NCBI GenBank assembly: GCA_964538085.1
Contig: CAZIDF010000003.1
Span: 208,364-272,363 of the forward strand
DNA length: 64,000 nt
DNA from: G020348385 sp964538085
GTDB lineage: Bacteria; Acidobacteriota; Aminicenantia; Aminicenantales; Aminicenantaceae
Direction of reading: 5' to 3'
Position 1 is the stretch's first letter. Every line of letters begins with the position of its first letter. Below, in pieces: positions 1-7,687 of the stretch. The notes beneath the pieces were generated by a model. It ran no database searches and was not told where the DNA came from. It saw nothing but the letters and a program-made list of their open reading frames with translations. Made by a program: the position numbers and the translations under genes.

Positions 1-38
1 TCTTCGTCTTCTACAACCAACATATTTTCTTTTTTCAT
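1..38 (-). CDS. Response-regulator receiver protein, N-terminus only
   Basis: The leftward ORF is cut by the window edge. Its first twelve residues, MKKENMLVVEDE, match the beta-1 strand and acidic pocket that open a CheY-like receiver domain. An ATG at 38 is preceded by a strong GGAGGT ribosome site (43-48). It lies downstream of the NtrC-type regulator and behind a sigma-54 promoter, so it is probably the first gene of an operon controlled by that regulator. The output domain lies outside the window and cannot be judged. Confidence 0.65.
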   Translation of the reverse strand, partial: MKKENMLVVEDE

Positions 39-91
39 GATAACCTCCAAGTTATTATTTTTTTTCATTTTTGACATGAGACACTTGTATA

Positions 92-107
92 TGCAAATAG
101 CGTGCCA
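92..107 (-). promoter_or_regulatory. Sigma-54 promoter
   Basis: On the minus strand the sequence reads TGGCACGCTATTTGCA, matching the -24/-12 consensus TGGCAC-N5-TTGCA at every specified base. It points at the receiver-domain gene starting at 38, with a predicted leader of about 40 nt. A 10-bp palindrome AAGCCGGCTT (127-136) lies just upstream. The neighbouring gene (235-1587) encodes a sigma-54 activator, which makes the assignment coherent. Confidence 0.8.
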
Positions 108-234
108 GGATGATATATTACGAAGAAAGCCGGCTTAAAAAATCCATAAGTGGTTATTTTTAAATAGATTACATAGGGAAATGTAGTTGAGGCGAAAAGT
201 ATCGCTGGAAAAATAAGTGTATATTAAATGGACA

Positions 235-1587
235 CTAGCCGTCTAAATTATTGACAGTTACGTTATATTTTTTTAGCTTGTTGTACAGGGTCATCCGGCG
301 GATACCAAGAATATTAGAAGCCTTTGAAATGTTGCCTTTTGTTTCTTCCAGCACATTCAGGATATGATGTTTTGTTATGGCTTCGATAGTTTTTTCCTTT
401 TGTATGGTAGGGTGAATTATGTCCTGGGGAAGTTCAGCCATGGTGATGGCGCTACTCTTAGATAGAATGACGCCATGTTCTACCATGTTCTCCAATTCTC
501 TCACATTGCCGGGCCAAGAATAATTCAGCATAAATTCGATGACTCCGGAGGAGAATTTGACTATGTCCTTGCCATTTTCATCTGCATAACGTTTTAGAAA
601 ATGCTCTGCCAGCGGGAGGATATCCTCTCTTCTTTCTTTGAGCGGAGGGATATTAATGGTCACAACTTTTAGCCGGTAGTATAGATCTTCCCTGAACTTT
701 CCTTCTAAGACCATGTTTCTTAAATCTTTATTTGTGGCGGTGATAACTCGAACATCGACAGGAATTTCCTCGTTGCTGCCGATCCTGGTAATCTTTCTTT
801 CTTCCAGCGATCTCAAAAGATGGATCTGGGTATTGGTATTTATTTCACCGATCTCATCCAGGAATAAGGTCCCTTTGTCTGCCGCTTCGAACTTTCCCTT
901 TTTTCGTTCGACTGCTCCGGTGAATGAACCTTTTTCATGGCCGAAAAGTTCGCTTTCCAGAAGACTTTCTGCAAGGGCTGCGCAACTGGTAGCGATGAAT
1001 GGTTTGCTTCGGCGTTTGCTTTGATGGTGAATGGCCCGAGCGACTATTTCTTTCCCCGTTCCTGTTTCTCCGGCTATCAAAACGGTGGCATTGGTCGGAG
1101 CGATGGTTTTTATCAGTTCGAATATTTTCAACATCTTTGAGCTTTTGGCGATAATTCCTTCGAATCGAAATTTTTCCTTTATCTGCTGCCGGAGTGAAAT
1201 ATTTTCCTCGATCAAATCCTGATGTTCCACCAATTTTTCTATTATAAGTTCGACCTTTTCCGGGCAAAATGGCTTTTCGATGTAATCGAATGCTCCCTCT
1301 CTGATTGCCGTAGTGGCTGTCTGGATGGTCGCATGAGCCGTGATAATCACAGCGGCGAGGGTGGGATACATTCTTTTCGCCTCTTTCATCAGTTCGATGC
1401 CGTTCATACCAGGCATCACCAAATCCGCTAGCATGATGTTGAACTTTTTCTTTTTCAGTATTTCAAGCGCTTCTTCGGCTGATGCAGCGACGGTCACGTC
1501 ATAGCCAACTCCATCCAGCCAATCATGGAGTGATTCTCTTACGATATCCTCGTCGTCGACGACAAGGATTTCATTCTTTTTTTTCAT
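235..1587 (-). CDS. NtrC-family sigma-54-dependent response regulator
   Basis: This 450-aa protein has the full NtrC layout. The receiver domain (about 1-120) has acidic residues DDED at 11-14 and phospho-acceptor Asp55. The AAA+ domain (about 145-380) carries the Walker A motif GETGTGKE and the sigma-54 contact loop in the form GSFTGA rather than GAFTGA. A Fis-type helix-turn-helix ends the protein. The ATG at 1587 is chosen over upstream in-frame starts because GGAGGTCT lies just before it and the receiver fold begins there. The gene overlaps the kinase gene by 17 nt, so the two form one translationally coupled two-component system. The likely target is the sigma-54 promoter at 92-107. Confidence 0.93.
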   Translation of the reverse strand: MKKKNEILVVDDEDIVRESLHDWLDGVGYDVTVAASAEEALEILKKKKFNIMLADLVMPGMNGIELMKEAKRMYPTLAAVIITAHATIQTATTAIREGAFDYIEKPFCPEKVELIIEKLVEHQDLIEENISLRQQIKEKFRFEGIIAKSSKMLKIFELIKTIAPTNATVLIAGETGTGKEIVARAIHHQSKRRSKPFIATSCAALAESLLESELFGHEKGSFTGAVERKKGKFEAADKGTLFLDEIGEINTNTQIHLLRSLEERKITRIGSNEEIPVDVRVITATNKDLRNMVLEGKFREDLYYRLKVVTINIPPLKERREDILPLAEHFLKRYADENGKDIVKFSSGVIEFMLNYSWPGNVRELENMVEHGVILSKSSAITMAELPQDIIHPTIQKEKTIEAITKHHILNVLEETKGNISKASNILGIRRMTLYNKLKKYNVTVNNLDG

Positions 1588-3076
1588 TCGAGACCTCCAG
1601 GTAGATCGAGAATGTCGTTCCCACATCTTGTTCACTCTCAACTTCAATTTTACCCTTATGTTTTCCGATTATCCCATGGACAACAGATAGCCCTAGGCCA
1701 ACACCTTTGCCCTTTTCTTTTGTCGTGAAAAAAGGCGTGAAAAGTTTTTTCAGATTTTCCTTGGGAATACCGATTCCTGTATCCTTGATATCTATCCTGA
1801 CTGTGTCTTTTCTTGTGTCTCCGACGATGGTGTTCTTGGCGACCGAAGTGGTGATCGCTAGGTTGCCTCCTTCAGGCATCGCTTGAATAGCGTTCAGGAT
1901 TATGTTGATCAAAACCTGTTCGATTTTTTCGAAGTCTGCAAGAACTTGAGGGAGATCTAGATCAAAGTTTTTTTCCAGTCTGATATTTTCAAGGTTGATC
2001 TGATTTCTGACCAAAAGCAAGGCTGCATCGATGATCTTGTTAATGTCGTTGGGGCTTATGCTCGGATCGGATTGACGCGCGAATGTGAGAAGATTTCTTA
2101 TGATGCGGGTCGTTCTGTCCAGCTCCTTTTCCATTTTTTGCAGTTGTTTCTCTGTCGATTCCTCCTGTATTTTTTTTTCTCTGTGTTTTTTCTGGAACAG
2201 TTTCACATAAACCATGATACCTGCCAGAGGATTGTTCACTTCGTGTACAACACTGGCCGCTAGCTGGCCTAGGGAGACCATCTTTTCTGATTGCAAAAGC
2301 TCTTCTTCTGCCTGCTTCCGTTTGGTGATGTCTTCTCCCGAGCTGAGAGTGCCAAAGATATGGCCGTTTTCATCTATGAGTGTCGTGTTGTGCCAGGCGA
2401 TGATCCTTTCTTCTCCTGATTTGGTCATGATGATGTTTTCGTAGTCTTCGACTTCATCCTGCTCTCCGGCCATCACTTTTGTGAATGTCTTTTTTCTTTC
2501 TTCTCTGGCGTCTTCCGGAACGCATAAATCGAACCAGTTTTTACCGATGATTTCATCCTCTTGATAGCCTAAAACCGCGCACCCTTTCTTGTTTATAAGG
2601 GAGACGATTCCGTTTTCGTTGATGGCTACGATAATAACTCCTGCTATATTCAGGTAGAGCTGGGCTTTGTTTCTTTCCTCACGTAACTTCCCCCATAATC
2701 CCCTATGTTTAGTTAGATCCCTGAAGTTTTCAACAATTCCGATTATTTCATTATTGCTGGATCGTAGAGGTGAAGCTGTTATATTCACGGGCACTTCATC
2801 TCCCGCTTTATTTTTGATCAAAATTTCATAATTGAATACAGGCTTGCCCGTCTCCAGTATTTCCTCAAGTGGACAGAAATTTTCGCAGAGTTCACTTTGC
2901 AAGATTTCGCAACATGCCTTGTTTAAAACTTCTTGCTGTTTGAAGCCTGTGATTTCTTCAGCCGATCGATTGAAATATGTGATCTTGGAGTTTTTATCGA
3001 CCGTTAAGACTCCTCCCTCCATGCTTTCCAGCAGATTAATCAAAAACTCTTTACCGATTTTTTCTTCTTCTGCCAA
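1571..3076 (-). CDS. PAS-domain sensor histidine kinase
   Basis: This is a 501-aa soluble kinase with no membrane segment. Two PAS domains (about 8-125 and 135-255) are followed by a HisKA domain with phospho-acceptor His278 in VVHEVNNP, and a HATPase domain with N, G1 (DTGIGIP) and G2 (GVGLGLS) boxes. The first PAS domain holds Cys55, Cys56, Cys64 and Cys68, the last pair in CENFCP; such Cys-bearing PAS domains may bind a metal or Fe-S centre, which is inference here. The start is a TTG at 3076 behind AAGGAG. It is the cognate kinase of the overlapping NtrC-type regulator and sits downstream of hydrogenase accessory genes, so a redox or hydrogen-related signal is plausible. Confidence 0.93.
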   Translation of the reverse strand: MAEEEKIGKEFLINLLESMEGGVLTVDKNSKITYFNRSAEEITGFKQQEVLNKACCEILQSELCENFCPLEEILETGKPVFNYEILIKNKAGDEVPVNITASPLRSSNNEIIGIVENFRDLTKHRGLWGKLREERNKAQLYLNIAGVIIVAINENGIVSLINKKGCAVLGYQEDEIIGKNWFDLCVPEDAREERKKTFTKVMAGEQDEVEDYENIIMTKSGEERIIAWHNTTLIDENGHIFGTLSSGEDITKRKQAEEELLQSEKMVSLGQLAASVVHEVNNPLAGIMVYVKLFQKKHREKKIQEESTEKQLQKMEKELDRTTRIIRNLLTFARQSDPSISPNDINKIIDAALLLVRNQINLENIRLEKNFDLDLPQVLADFEKIEQVLINIILNAIQAMPEGGNLAITTSVAKNTIVGDTRKDTVRIDIKDTGIGIPKENLKKLFTPFFTTKEKGKGVGLGLSVVHGIIGKHKGKIEVESEQDVGTTFSIYLEVSNEKKE

Positions 3077-3192
3077 TGCCTTTCTCCTTTGACCAGGTTG
3101 TTGGTATTATAATTATATGGAAACCCATTCTTTAGTAAAGACAATAAAATCTGCCTTCATTTTCGGCCCGTAAATCTTCCGGAAGTGTTTTT

Positions 3193-3732
3193 CTAAGCGA
3201 GCGGTTTTTGTGTTATCGTTAAATATTTTCGAAGTATTTTTATCCCTGAAAGAGAATTTATGGGCATCTCTTGGAGTTGCGCTTTTATTTTTCTTGTATC
3301 TAAAAAGCAGGTGTGTCCGTTTCTTTTGTGTTCAAAGATAATGTCAATTTCAGGATTTCCTATGATGAGAGCGATAAGAGTTTGACCGATATCGCCCAAA
3401 GGCTGTCTGTCGACATGGCTATGCTGGAAATCTGCTTTTATTCTGGTCCCTTTTCCTTTTTTTGATTGCAAGGAAAAATGGCCGTTTGCTGCTTTGGCAG
3501 CTTCGGATAAAAAAGATAATCCAAATCCGAATCGCCGCACCGTTTTGGAGGTGTAGAAGGGATCGAGTGCTTTTTCCAGAGTTTCTTTGTCCATTCCCAC
3601 TCCGTTGTCGATGACTTCTATGGACAGCAAATCCTTATTTTTATCTTCGGTTATCCGGATTTCGATTTTATCCGCTTTAGCCGCAACGGAATTTTCAGCT
3701 ATGTCTAGGATGTGCAAAGATAGTTCTTCCAT
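3193..3732 (-). CDS. Stand-alone GHKL ATP-binding protein
   Basis: This 179-aa protein consists essentially of a histidine-kinase-type ATPase domain. The N box (ILDIAENSVAAKA), G1 box (DNGVGMD) and G2-like GFGLSFLSEA are visible, but there is no HisKA dimerisation helix or phospho-acceptor region. The last 75 residues are less familiar. Proteins of this kind recur in clusters encoding electron-bifurcating [FeFe] hydrogenase, where their role is unknown. It starts 7 nt after the PHP gene ends, so it belongs to the same leftward transcript. Confidence 0.85.
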   Translation of the reverse strand: MEELSLHILDIAENSVAAKADKIEIRITEDKNKDLLSIEVIDNGVGMDKETLEKALDPFYTSKTVRRFGFGLSFLSEAAKAANGHFSLQSKKGKGTRIKADFQHSHVDRQPLGDIGQTLIALIIGNPEIDIIFEHKRNGHTCFLDTRKIKAQLQEMPINSLSGIKILRKYLTITQKPLA

Positions 3733-3739
3733 TAGAGGC

Positions 3740-4474
3740 TCATTGGATCAATTTTCTTCCATCTTCATTTTTCAGCGCCTTTTTTATCTCTTTTACCGTG
3801 CCATCTTGGATCAGAAAAGAGGTGAAGCTTTTCCCTATGTCATCAGGATAGTGGGCATCAGAAGAGCAGGTGATCGGATAATTATACGGGAATTTTTGCC
3901 TTGCTTCTTCGATGGTAATGGAGGGAGAGATTTCTAACGCGTCCAAGCCCAAATTGTCCGGGATAAATCCTAATTGACCGATGATGCTGAAAGCTTCTCT
4001 ATCGATGTGTGATGCGATAGCTAATCCTTCGAATGAGTGTATCAACCGGAGGACTTCATCCAGTGGAAGGGTGGTGGCTCCAATCAATAGTTTGTCGCTG
4101 AAACCCAACACTTCTTCTTTTTCGTTCACGATGACTTGCATGCCAAAGGTCTCTTCATCGTTTTTCCCTGGCAGATGTTTATAGACATGTCTCTGTAGTT
4201 TTTGTGCGTTCCCTATATCATCAAAAAGGGCTAAAACGTGGACTTCTTCTTCTGAGGTCACTTCCATGCCGGGGAGAATTTGGATAGACAAGTTTTTGGC
4301 GGCTTTTATGATGGCAAGAGAATTTTCGGATGAATTGTGATCACAGATGCCTAAAATGTCTATTCCTTTTTCTTTTGCTGCGGTGAGTATTCCCTTGGGA
4401 GACATGTCAAGCTCCGTGCAGGGAGAAAGGCATGTGTGGATATGCAAGTCTGCTTTAAACAGCCTGAGCACCAA
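3740..4474 (-). CDS. PHP-domain metal-dependent phosphoesterase-like protein
   Basis: This 244-aa PHP-superfamily protein opens with the metal-binding DLHIHTCLSPC motif, followed by GICDHNSSEN, GMEVTSEEEVH, ASHIDR and a C-terminal SSDAH. These His/Asp residues would build a polynuclear metal site. Family members hydrolyse phosphoesters, but the substrate cannot be read from the sequence. The gene sits between a DRTGG gene (5-nt gap) and the GHKL ATPase, an arrangement seen in hydrogenase accessory clusters. Confidence 0.88.
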   Translation of the reverse strand: MVLRLFKADLHIHTCLSPCTELDMSPKGILTAAKEKGIDILGICDHNSSENSLAIIKAAKNLSIQILPGMEVTSEEEVHVLALFDDIGNAQKLQRHVYKHLPGKNDEETFGMQVIVNEKEEVLGFSDKLLIGATTLPLDEVLRLIHSFEGLAIASHIDREAFSIIGQLGFIPDNLGLDALEISPSITIEEARQKFPYNYPITCSSDAHYPDDIGKSFTSFLIQDGTVKEIKKALKNEDGRKLIQ

Positions 4475-4479
4475 AAATC

Positions 4480-4815
4480 CTAAGCTTTTAGTAATTCATA
4501 CAATTTTCCCGAGATCTCGAAAGCCATTTCTTGGCTGCAGAGAACGGGAACGTTTTCTTCATTCGCTTTTTTTAGAGTATCCTCATCAGGTTCACGATTG
4601 TTCACGACGATTATCCCGGCCAGGTCTTTTAATCTTGCCACAGCGATTATATTCTGGTGGATTTGTAAGGTGATCCAGAGGTTGCCTTCTTTGCTGTTGG
4701 CAATCACATCGCTCAGCAAATCACTCGTATACCCTCCGGTGATGTCCGCATCCAGATTCCCTTGACCTGCAAGAGCTTTAAGCTCCAATTTTTCAATGAT
4801 CTCTTTGATTTTCAT
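4480..4815 (-). CDS. DRTGG-domain protein (second copy)
   Basis: This 111-aa protein resembles the DRTGG domain, a small alpha/beta fold found next to phosphotransacetylase, CBS and HPr-kinase-like domains. It shares the MxIKEIIEKL start and the overall pattern of the second copy at 6641-6994, implying an old duplication. It lies 3 nt downstream of the HydA-like gene. A regulatory or ligand-binding role is the family expectation; no catalytic residues are evident. Confidence 0.82.
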   Translation of the reverse strand: MKIKEIIEKLELKALAGQGNLDADITGGYTSDLLSDVIANSKEGNLWITLQIHQNIIAVARLKDLAGIIVVNNREPDEDTLKKANEENVPVLCSQEMAFEISGKLYELLKA

Positions 4816-4818
4816 TAT

Positions 4819-6186
4819 TCAGTCCTTGTTATTTTTTGATTTATTAATATGAGGCCTTTTCAAGTCCGTCGAGCCGGATTCATTCATTATGCCTGACAGC
4901 ACTTCAGAGAGTTCTTCCATGTTGTCAGGAAGATCAAAGATACAGTCGGTTAGATCGGCCTCTCCTTTAACGACATCTTCAGCAAAAGCCAGGCACGTGG
5001 GAGCCCCGCATGCGCCGCAGTCAATTTTCCGAAGTAATTCGTATATTTCTTTCTTCAATTTTCTTTTTTTTATGGCTTTGGCCAAATCCGTATCAAGGGG
5101 CTTGAGTGGACGGGGTTCGAACTTCCCCTTGATAAGGAAGTAATTTTGGTTGTAGAGTTTCCTTACCTCTCTGATGTCCGGACAGGCTTTTATTTGTTCG
5201 AACTCTAAAGTCTCGATCAATTTAAGGATCTTGTTGTAAGATGTGTATAGGTTCTCCACTGTCAGGGATCCTCCCACACATCCCTGAAGACAAGAATAAG
5301 CTTCGATAAAGTCGATATTTCTGAGCTTTCCCCTTTCGATGTCGTCAAAAACTTTTATTGTTTCATTCAATCCCGAAACGGCCAAGGAATTTTTTAGCCT
5401 TAAAGTCCGGCAGATGCCACCTACCATAGCCCAACCCACCCCAAGAATACAGATGCTTCCCAGCGCTTTCCTGTAGCTGCCTTTTTCTGTGTTTTCTAGA
5501 GCAGAGAGGAGAGGACCGTATATATCTGCAATGGAAATGGCGCCATCTAAGAATGATTTTCCTTTTTCAGCCGGTTGTTTGATGGATATCATTTTAACAG
5601 GACAGGGGGTGATATAAAAAGCTCCGATTTCTTTTTCATCGATCTTGAGCTGTTTGGATAATTTCTTTTTGATTTCCCGGCCAGCCAATTCTCTTGGCAG
5701 TTCGATCGGAATGATTTGATCGATGAGTTCAGGATACTTTACTTGGATCAATCGGACCACCGCCGGGCATGCATTGGAGATGAGCGGCTTTGGACCCTTG
5801 TAGTCCCGGACATATTCCTGGATGGCAAAGCTGACCTCTCCGCATGTGAATGCCAAATCATAAACACTATCGAATCCCAGTTTTTTTATCCCAGCAAGGA
5901 TTTTCTCCGGTAAAATTTCTCTCCCGAATTGGGCATATAGCGCGGGAGATGGGATGGCGACTGTGTAGCGAAATTTTGTGAGCTCTCCGAATGGGTCTGT
6001 CAGCGGGACGATGGCACCATGAGGACAAACTGTGATACATTCACCGCAATCGATGCATTTTTCCTCGATGATCGCGGCCTTCCCATTTCTTACCCTGATG
6101 GCTTGGGTGGGACACACCCGCATGCATTTCATCCGGCCTTTGCACTTTTCCTCATCGATCCGGATGGAGTGAAAATATTGGCTCAT
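4819..6186 (-). CDS. HydA-derived Fe-S protein with ferredoxin and Fe-S (PF04060-like) domains
   Basis: This 455-aa protein starts with a two-cluster ferredoxin region (about 5-62), followed by an [FeFe]-hydrogenase large-subunit-like domain (about 70-360), and ends in a small Fe-S domain with CGACGAPTC and a further Cys. The H-cluster motifs are only partly kept: NACPAVV, TPCPVK and SCLQGCVGG replace the canonical TSCCPxW, MPCxxK and ExMxCxGGC. Hydrogen catalysis is therefore unlikely, and a sensory or electron-relay role is more probable. The first ferredoxin motif reads CKGRMKCMRVCP, with Arg18 where the second cysteine is expected; the second motif (C44, C47, C50, C54) is intact. The start codon overlaps the stop of the upstream ATPase gene (ATGA). 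Confidence 0.88.
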   Translation of the reverse strand: MSQYFHSIRIDEEKCKGRMKCMRVCPTQAIRVRNGKAAIIEEKCIDCGECITVCPHGAIVPLTDPFGELTKFRYTVAIPSPALYAQFGREILPEKILAGIKKLGFDSVYDLAFTCGEVSFAIQEYVRDYKGPKPLISNACPAVVRLIQVKYPELIDQIIPIELPRELAGREIKKKLSKQLKIDEKEIGAFYITPCPVKMISIKQPAEKGKSFLDGAISIADIYGPLLSALENTEKGSYRKALGSICILGVGWAMVGGICRTLRLKNSLAVSGLNETIKVFDDIERGKLRNIDFIEAYSCLQGCVGGSLTVENLYTSYNKILKLIETLEFEQIKACPDIREVRKLYNQNYFLIKGKFEPRPLKPLDTDLAKAIKKRKLKKEIYELLRKIDCGACGAPTCLAFAEDVVKGEADLTDCIFDLPDNMEELSEVLSGIMNESGSTDLKRPHINKSKNNKD

Positions 6187-6635
6187 TTGTTTCCTGTTTT
6201 ATTCAAGAAAAATATTATGTCCAATGTTGTCCCTGTTCCTGGGATCGAAATTATTTTGAATCGATCGGCATTTTTTTTGATGTTGGGAAGTCCCATGCCA
6301 GCTCCGAATCCCATCTCGCGCATTTCATGAGTAGCGGTGGAAAATCCTTCCTTCATGGCCTGATCGATATCGGAGATTCCTTGGCCCTCGTCTTCGAGCT
6401 TTAGATGCAATTCCTCGGGAGTGATGTTCAGTGTGACCAATCCTTTATTTGCATACATGACGACATTCATTTCAGCCTCGTACACGGCGATGGATGCCCT
6501 GATGACGATGGATGGAACGATACCGAGTTCTTTGAGAATTTCTTTGATGCTGGTGGATGTTTTCCCTGCGTTGCTGAAATCACCCCCTTTTATTATGAAT
6601 TTTTGAGACAACACATGCTCGTCATTCATGGTCAT
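6183..6635 (-). CDS. Anti-sigma-factor-like (RsbW-type) ATP-binding protein
   Basis: This 150-aa protein is a serine-kinase-like GHKL domain of the RsbW/SpoIIAB type, with an N-box region (RASIAVYEAEMNVVMYA), a G1-like DEGQGISD and a G2-like GFGAGMGLPNIKKNAD. It has the length expected for an anti-sigma kinase, but family members in hydrogenase clusters have no proven sigma partner, and none is visible here. It is co-transcribed with the HydA-like gene (4-nt overlap) and the upstream DRTGG gene (5-nt gap). Confidence 0.87.
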   Translation of the reverse strand: MTMNDEHVLSQKFIIKGGDFSNAGKTSTSIKEILKELGIVPSIVIRASIAVYEAEMNVVMYANKGLVTLNITPEELHLKLEDEGQGISDIDQAMKEGFSTATHEMREMGFGAGMGLPNIKKNADRFKIISIPGTGTTLDIIFFLNKTGNK

Positions 6636-6640
6636 TTTTT

Positions 6641-6994
6641 TTACGGAAGATTGCTTACTCCTGGGAGGCCATGGCTGAAGAGAAGCCCGCAGGTGGCGTA
6701 CATCATGAGCTTTGTCGAAAGAAGGGGAATCCCTTTTTCCCTCGCAAACTTGATCCCCTCTTCATCCGGTTTTTTACCTCGAACATACACAATGGCTTTA
6801 GCGTCGATGATATTGGCCGTCCGGACTGATTGTGAGTTGGATAAACCTGTGAGGAGAAGGATTCCTGGTTTGCCAAATGCCAAGACGTCGCTCATCAGGT
6901 CAGAACCGCCAGCGAATGTGATTTCTTCATCTAAGCTGTCCTCACCTGTGATGACATCGGCCTGAAGGATTTCCTTGATTTCTTTTAAAGTCAT
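6641..6994 (-). CDS. DRTGG-domain protein (first copy)
   Basis: This 117-aa DRTGG-type protein (MTLKEIKEILQADVITG start) is the first gene of the accessory run and paralogous to the one at 4480-4815. About 100 nt separate it from the protease gene upstream, where a promoter can be drawn (7046-7075), so this block may be transcribed both from its own promoter and by read-through from the hydrogenase genes. Its biochemical role is unknown. Confidence 0.8.
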   Translation of the reverse strand: MTLKEIKEILQADVITGEDSLDEEITFAGGSDLMSDVLAFGKPGILLLTGLSNSQSVRTANIIDAKAIVYVRGKKPDEEGIKFAREKGIPLLSTKLMMYATCGLLFSHGLPGVSNLP

Positions 6995-7045
6995 TGTCCT
7001 ATTCCTAGGTATCGATTTTTTTTATTACTCTTCCTCGAAAAAAAT

Positions 7046-7075
7046 ATCTTAACTATTCATGTAGCCAGAAGTCAA
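7046..7075 (-). promoter_or_regulatory. Sigma-70-type promoter for the accessory gene block
   Basis: Minus-strand TTGACT (7070-7075) and TAAGAT (7046-7051) are separated by 18 nt, in the gap between the protease and the DRTGG gene. The predicted leader is about 45 nt. Confidence 0.5.
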
Positions 7076-7097
7076 TCGACAAAATACAAGGTTCCAG

Positions 7098-7586
7098 TCA
7101 GAAATATTCATCTGCTATCTTTTTTGCCAGTAAAGGGACGGCCTTTTTTAAAGGATCTGATAAGCCCGACTGAATCATTTCCGGGATATCTTTGATTTGG
7201 CAGGCTTTTATGACTACTTTCACATGGCAGAGATCCTGCAATTCCTTCAAAAGATTGGAGGAAGGGACTTGATGGATGGAAAAGTCATCGATTTTTTCTA
7301 GAGGAAGTTCATCCAGGAGGATATCGAAAATTTCTCCGGGTTTTTTCCCTTTGTCTACGGCATCGATAATCACGATAATTTTTGGCCGAATTTCGCTTAG
7401 AGTAATCGTGAAAAGAATTCTTCTAATCCCCGTGCCTGCATCTGCCAAGAACACGTTTTCAGGGATGTCGTAGTTTTTTTCCAGATAATCGATGACTTCC
7501 GGTCCGAATCCATCATCCCCGAAAAGGATGTTCCCGACACCCGCGATCAATATCTCTTTTTGACAATAAAAAGGGATTTGTTCCAT
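7098..7586 (-). CDS. [NiFe] hydrogenase maturation endopeptidase (HycI/FrcD type)
   Basis: This 162-aa protein belongs to the family that cleaves the C-terminal extension of the hydrogenase large subunit after nickel insertion. The opening GVGNILFGDDGFGPE contains the conserved acidic residues (Asp24/25 and Glu30) that contact nickel; a later DAVDKGKKPG and the HQVPSS segment also fit. It follows the large-subunit gene by about 100 nt. That gap holds a small GCCTC/GAGGC hairpin (about 7602-7618). Its substrate is almost certainly the neighbouring large subunit, which keeps a 28-residue tail after its last nickel ligand. Confidence 0.93.
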   Translation of the reverse strand: MEQIPFYCQKEILIAGVGNILFGDDGFGPEVIDYLEKNYDIPENVFLADAGTGIRRILFTITLSEIRPKIIVIIDAVDKGKKPGEIFDILLDELPLEKIDDFSIHQVPSSNLLKELQDLCHVKVVIKACQIKDIPEMIQSGLSDPLKKAVPLLAKKIADEYF

Positions 7587-7687
7587 TTCAAGCTCGATAT
7601 ATCCGCCTCTTTTTTTGAGGCAGACGACTATTGGTGAAAATAAAGCGCTGAAGGACAGACTCTCAGTAAATTTCTACAGCAGTCAGG

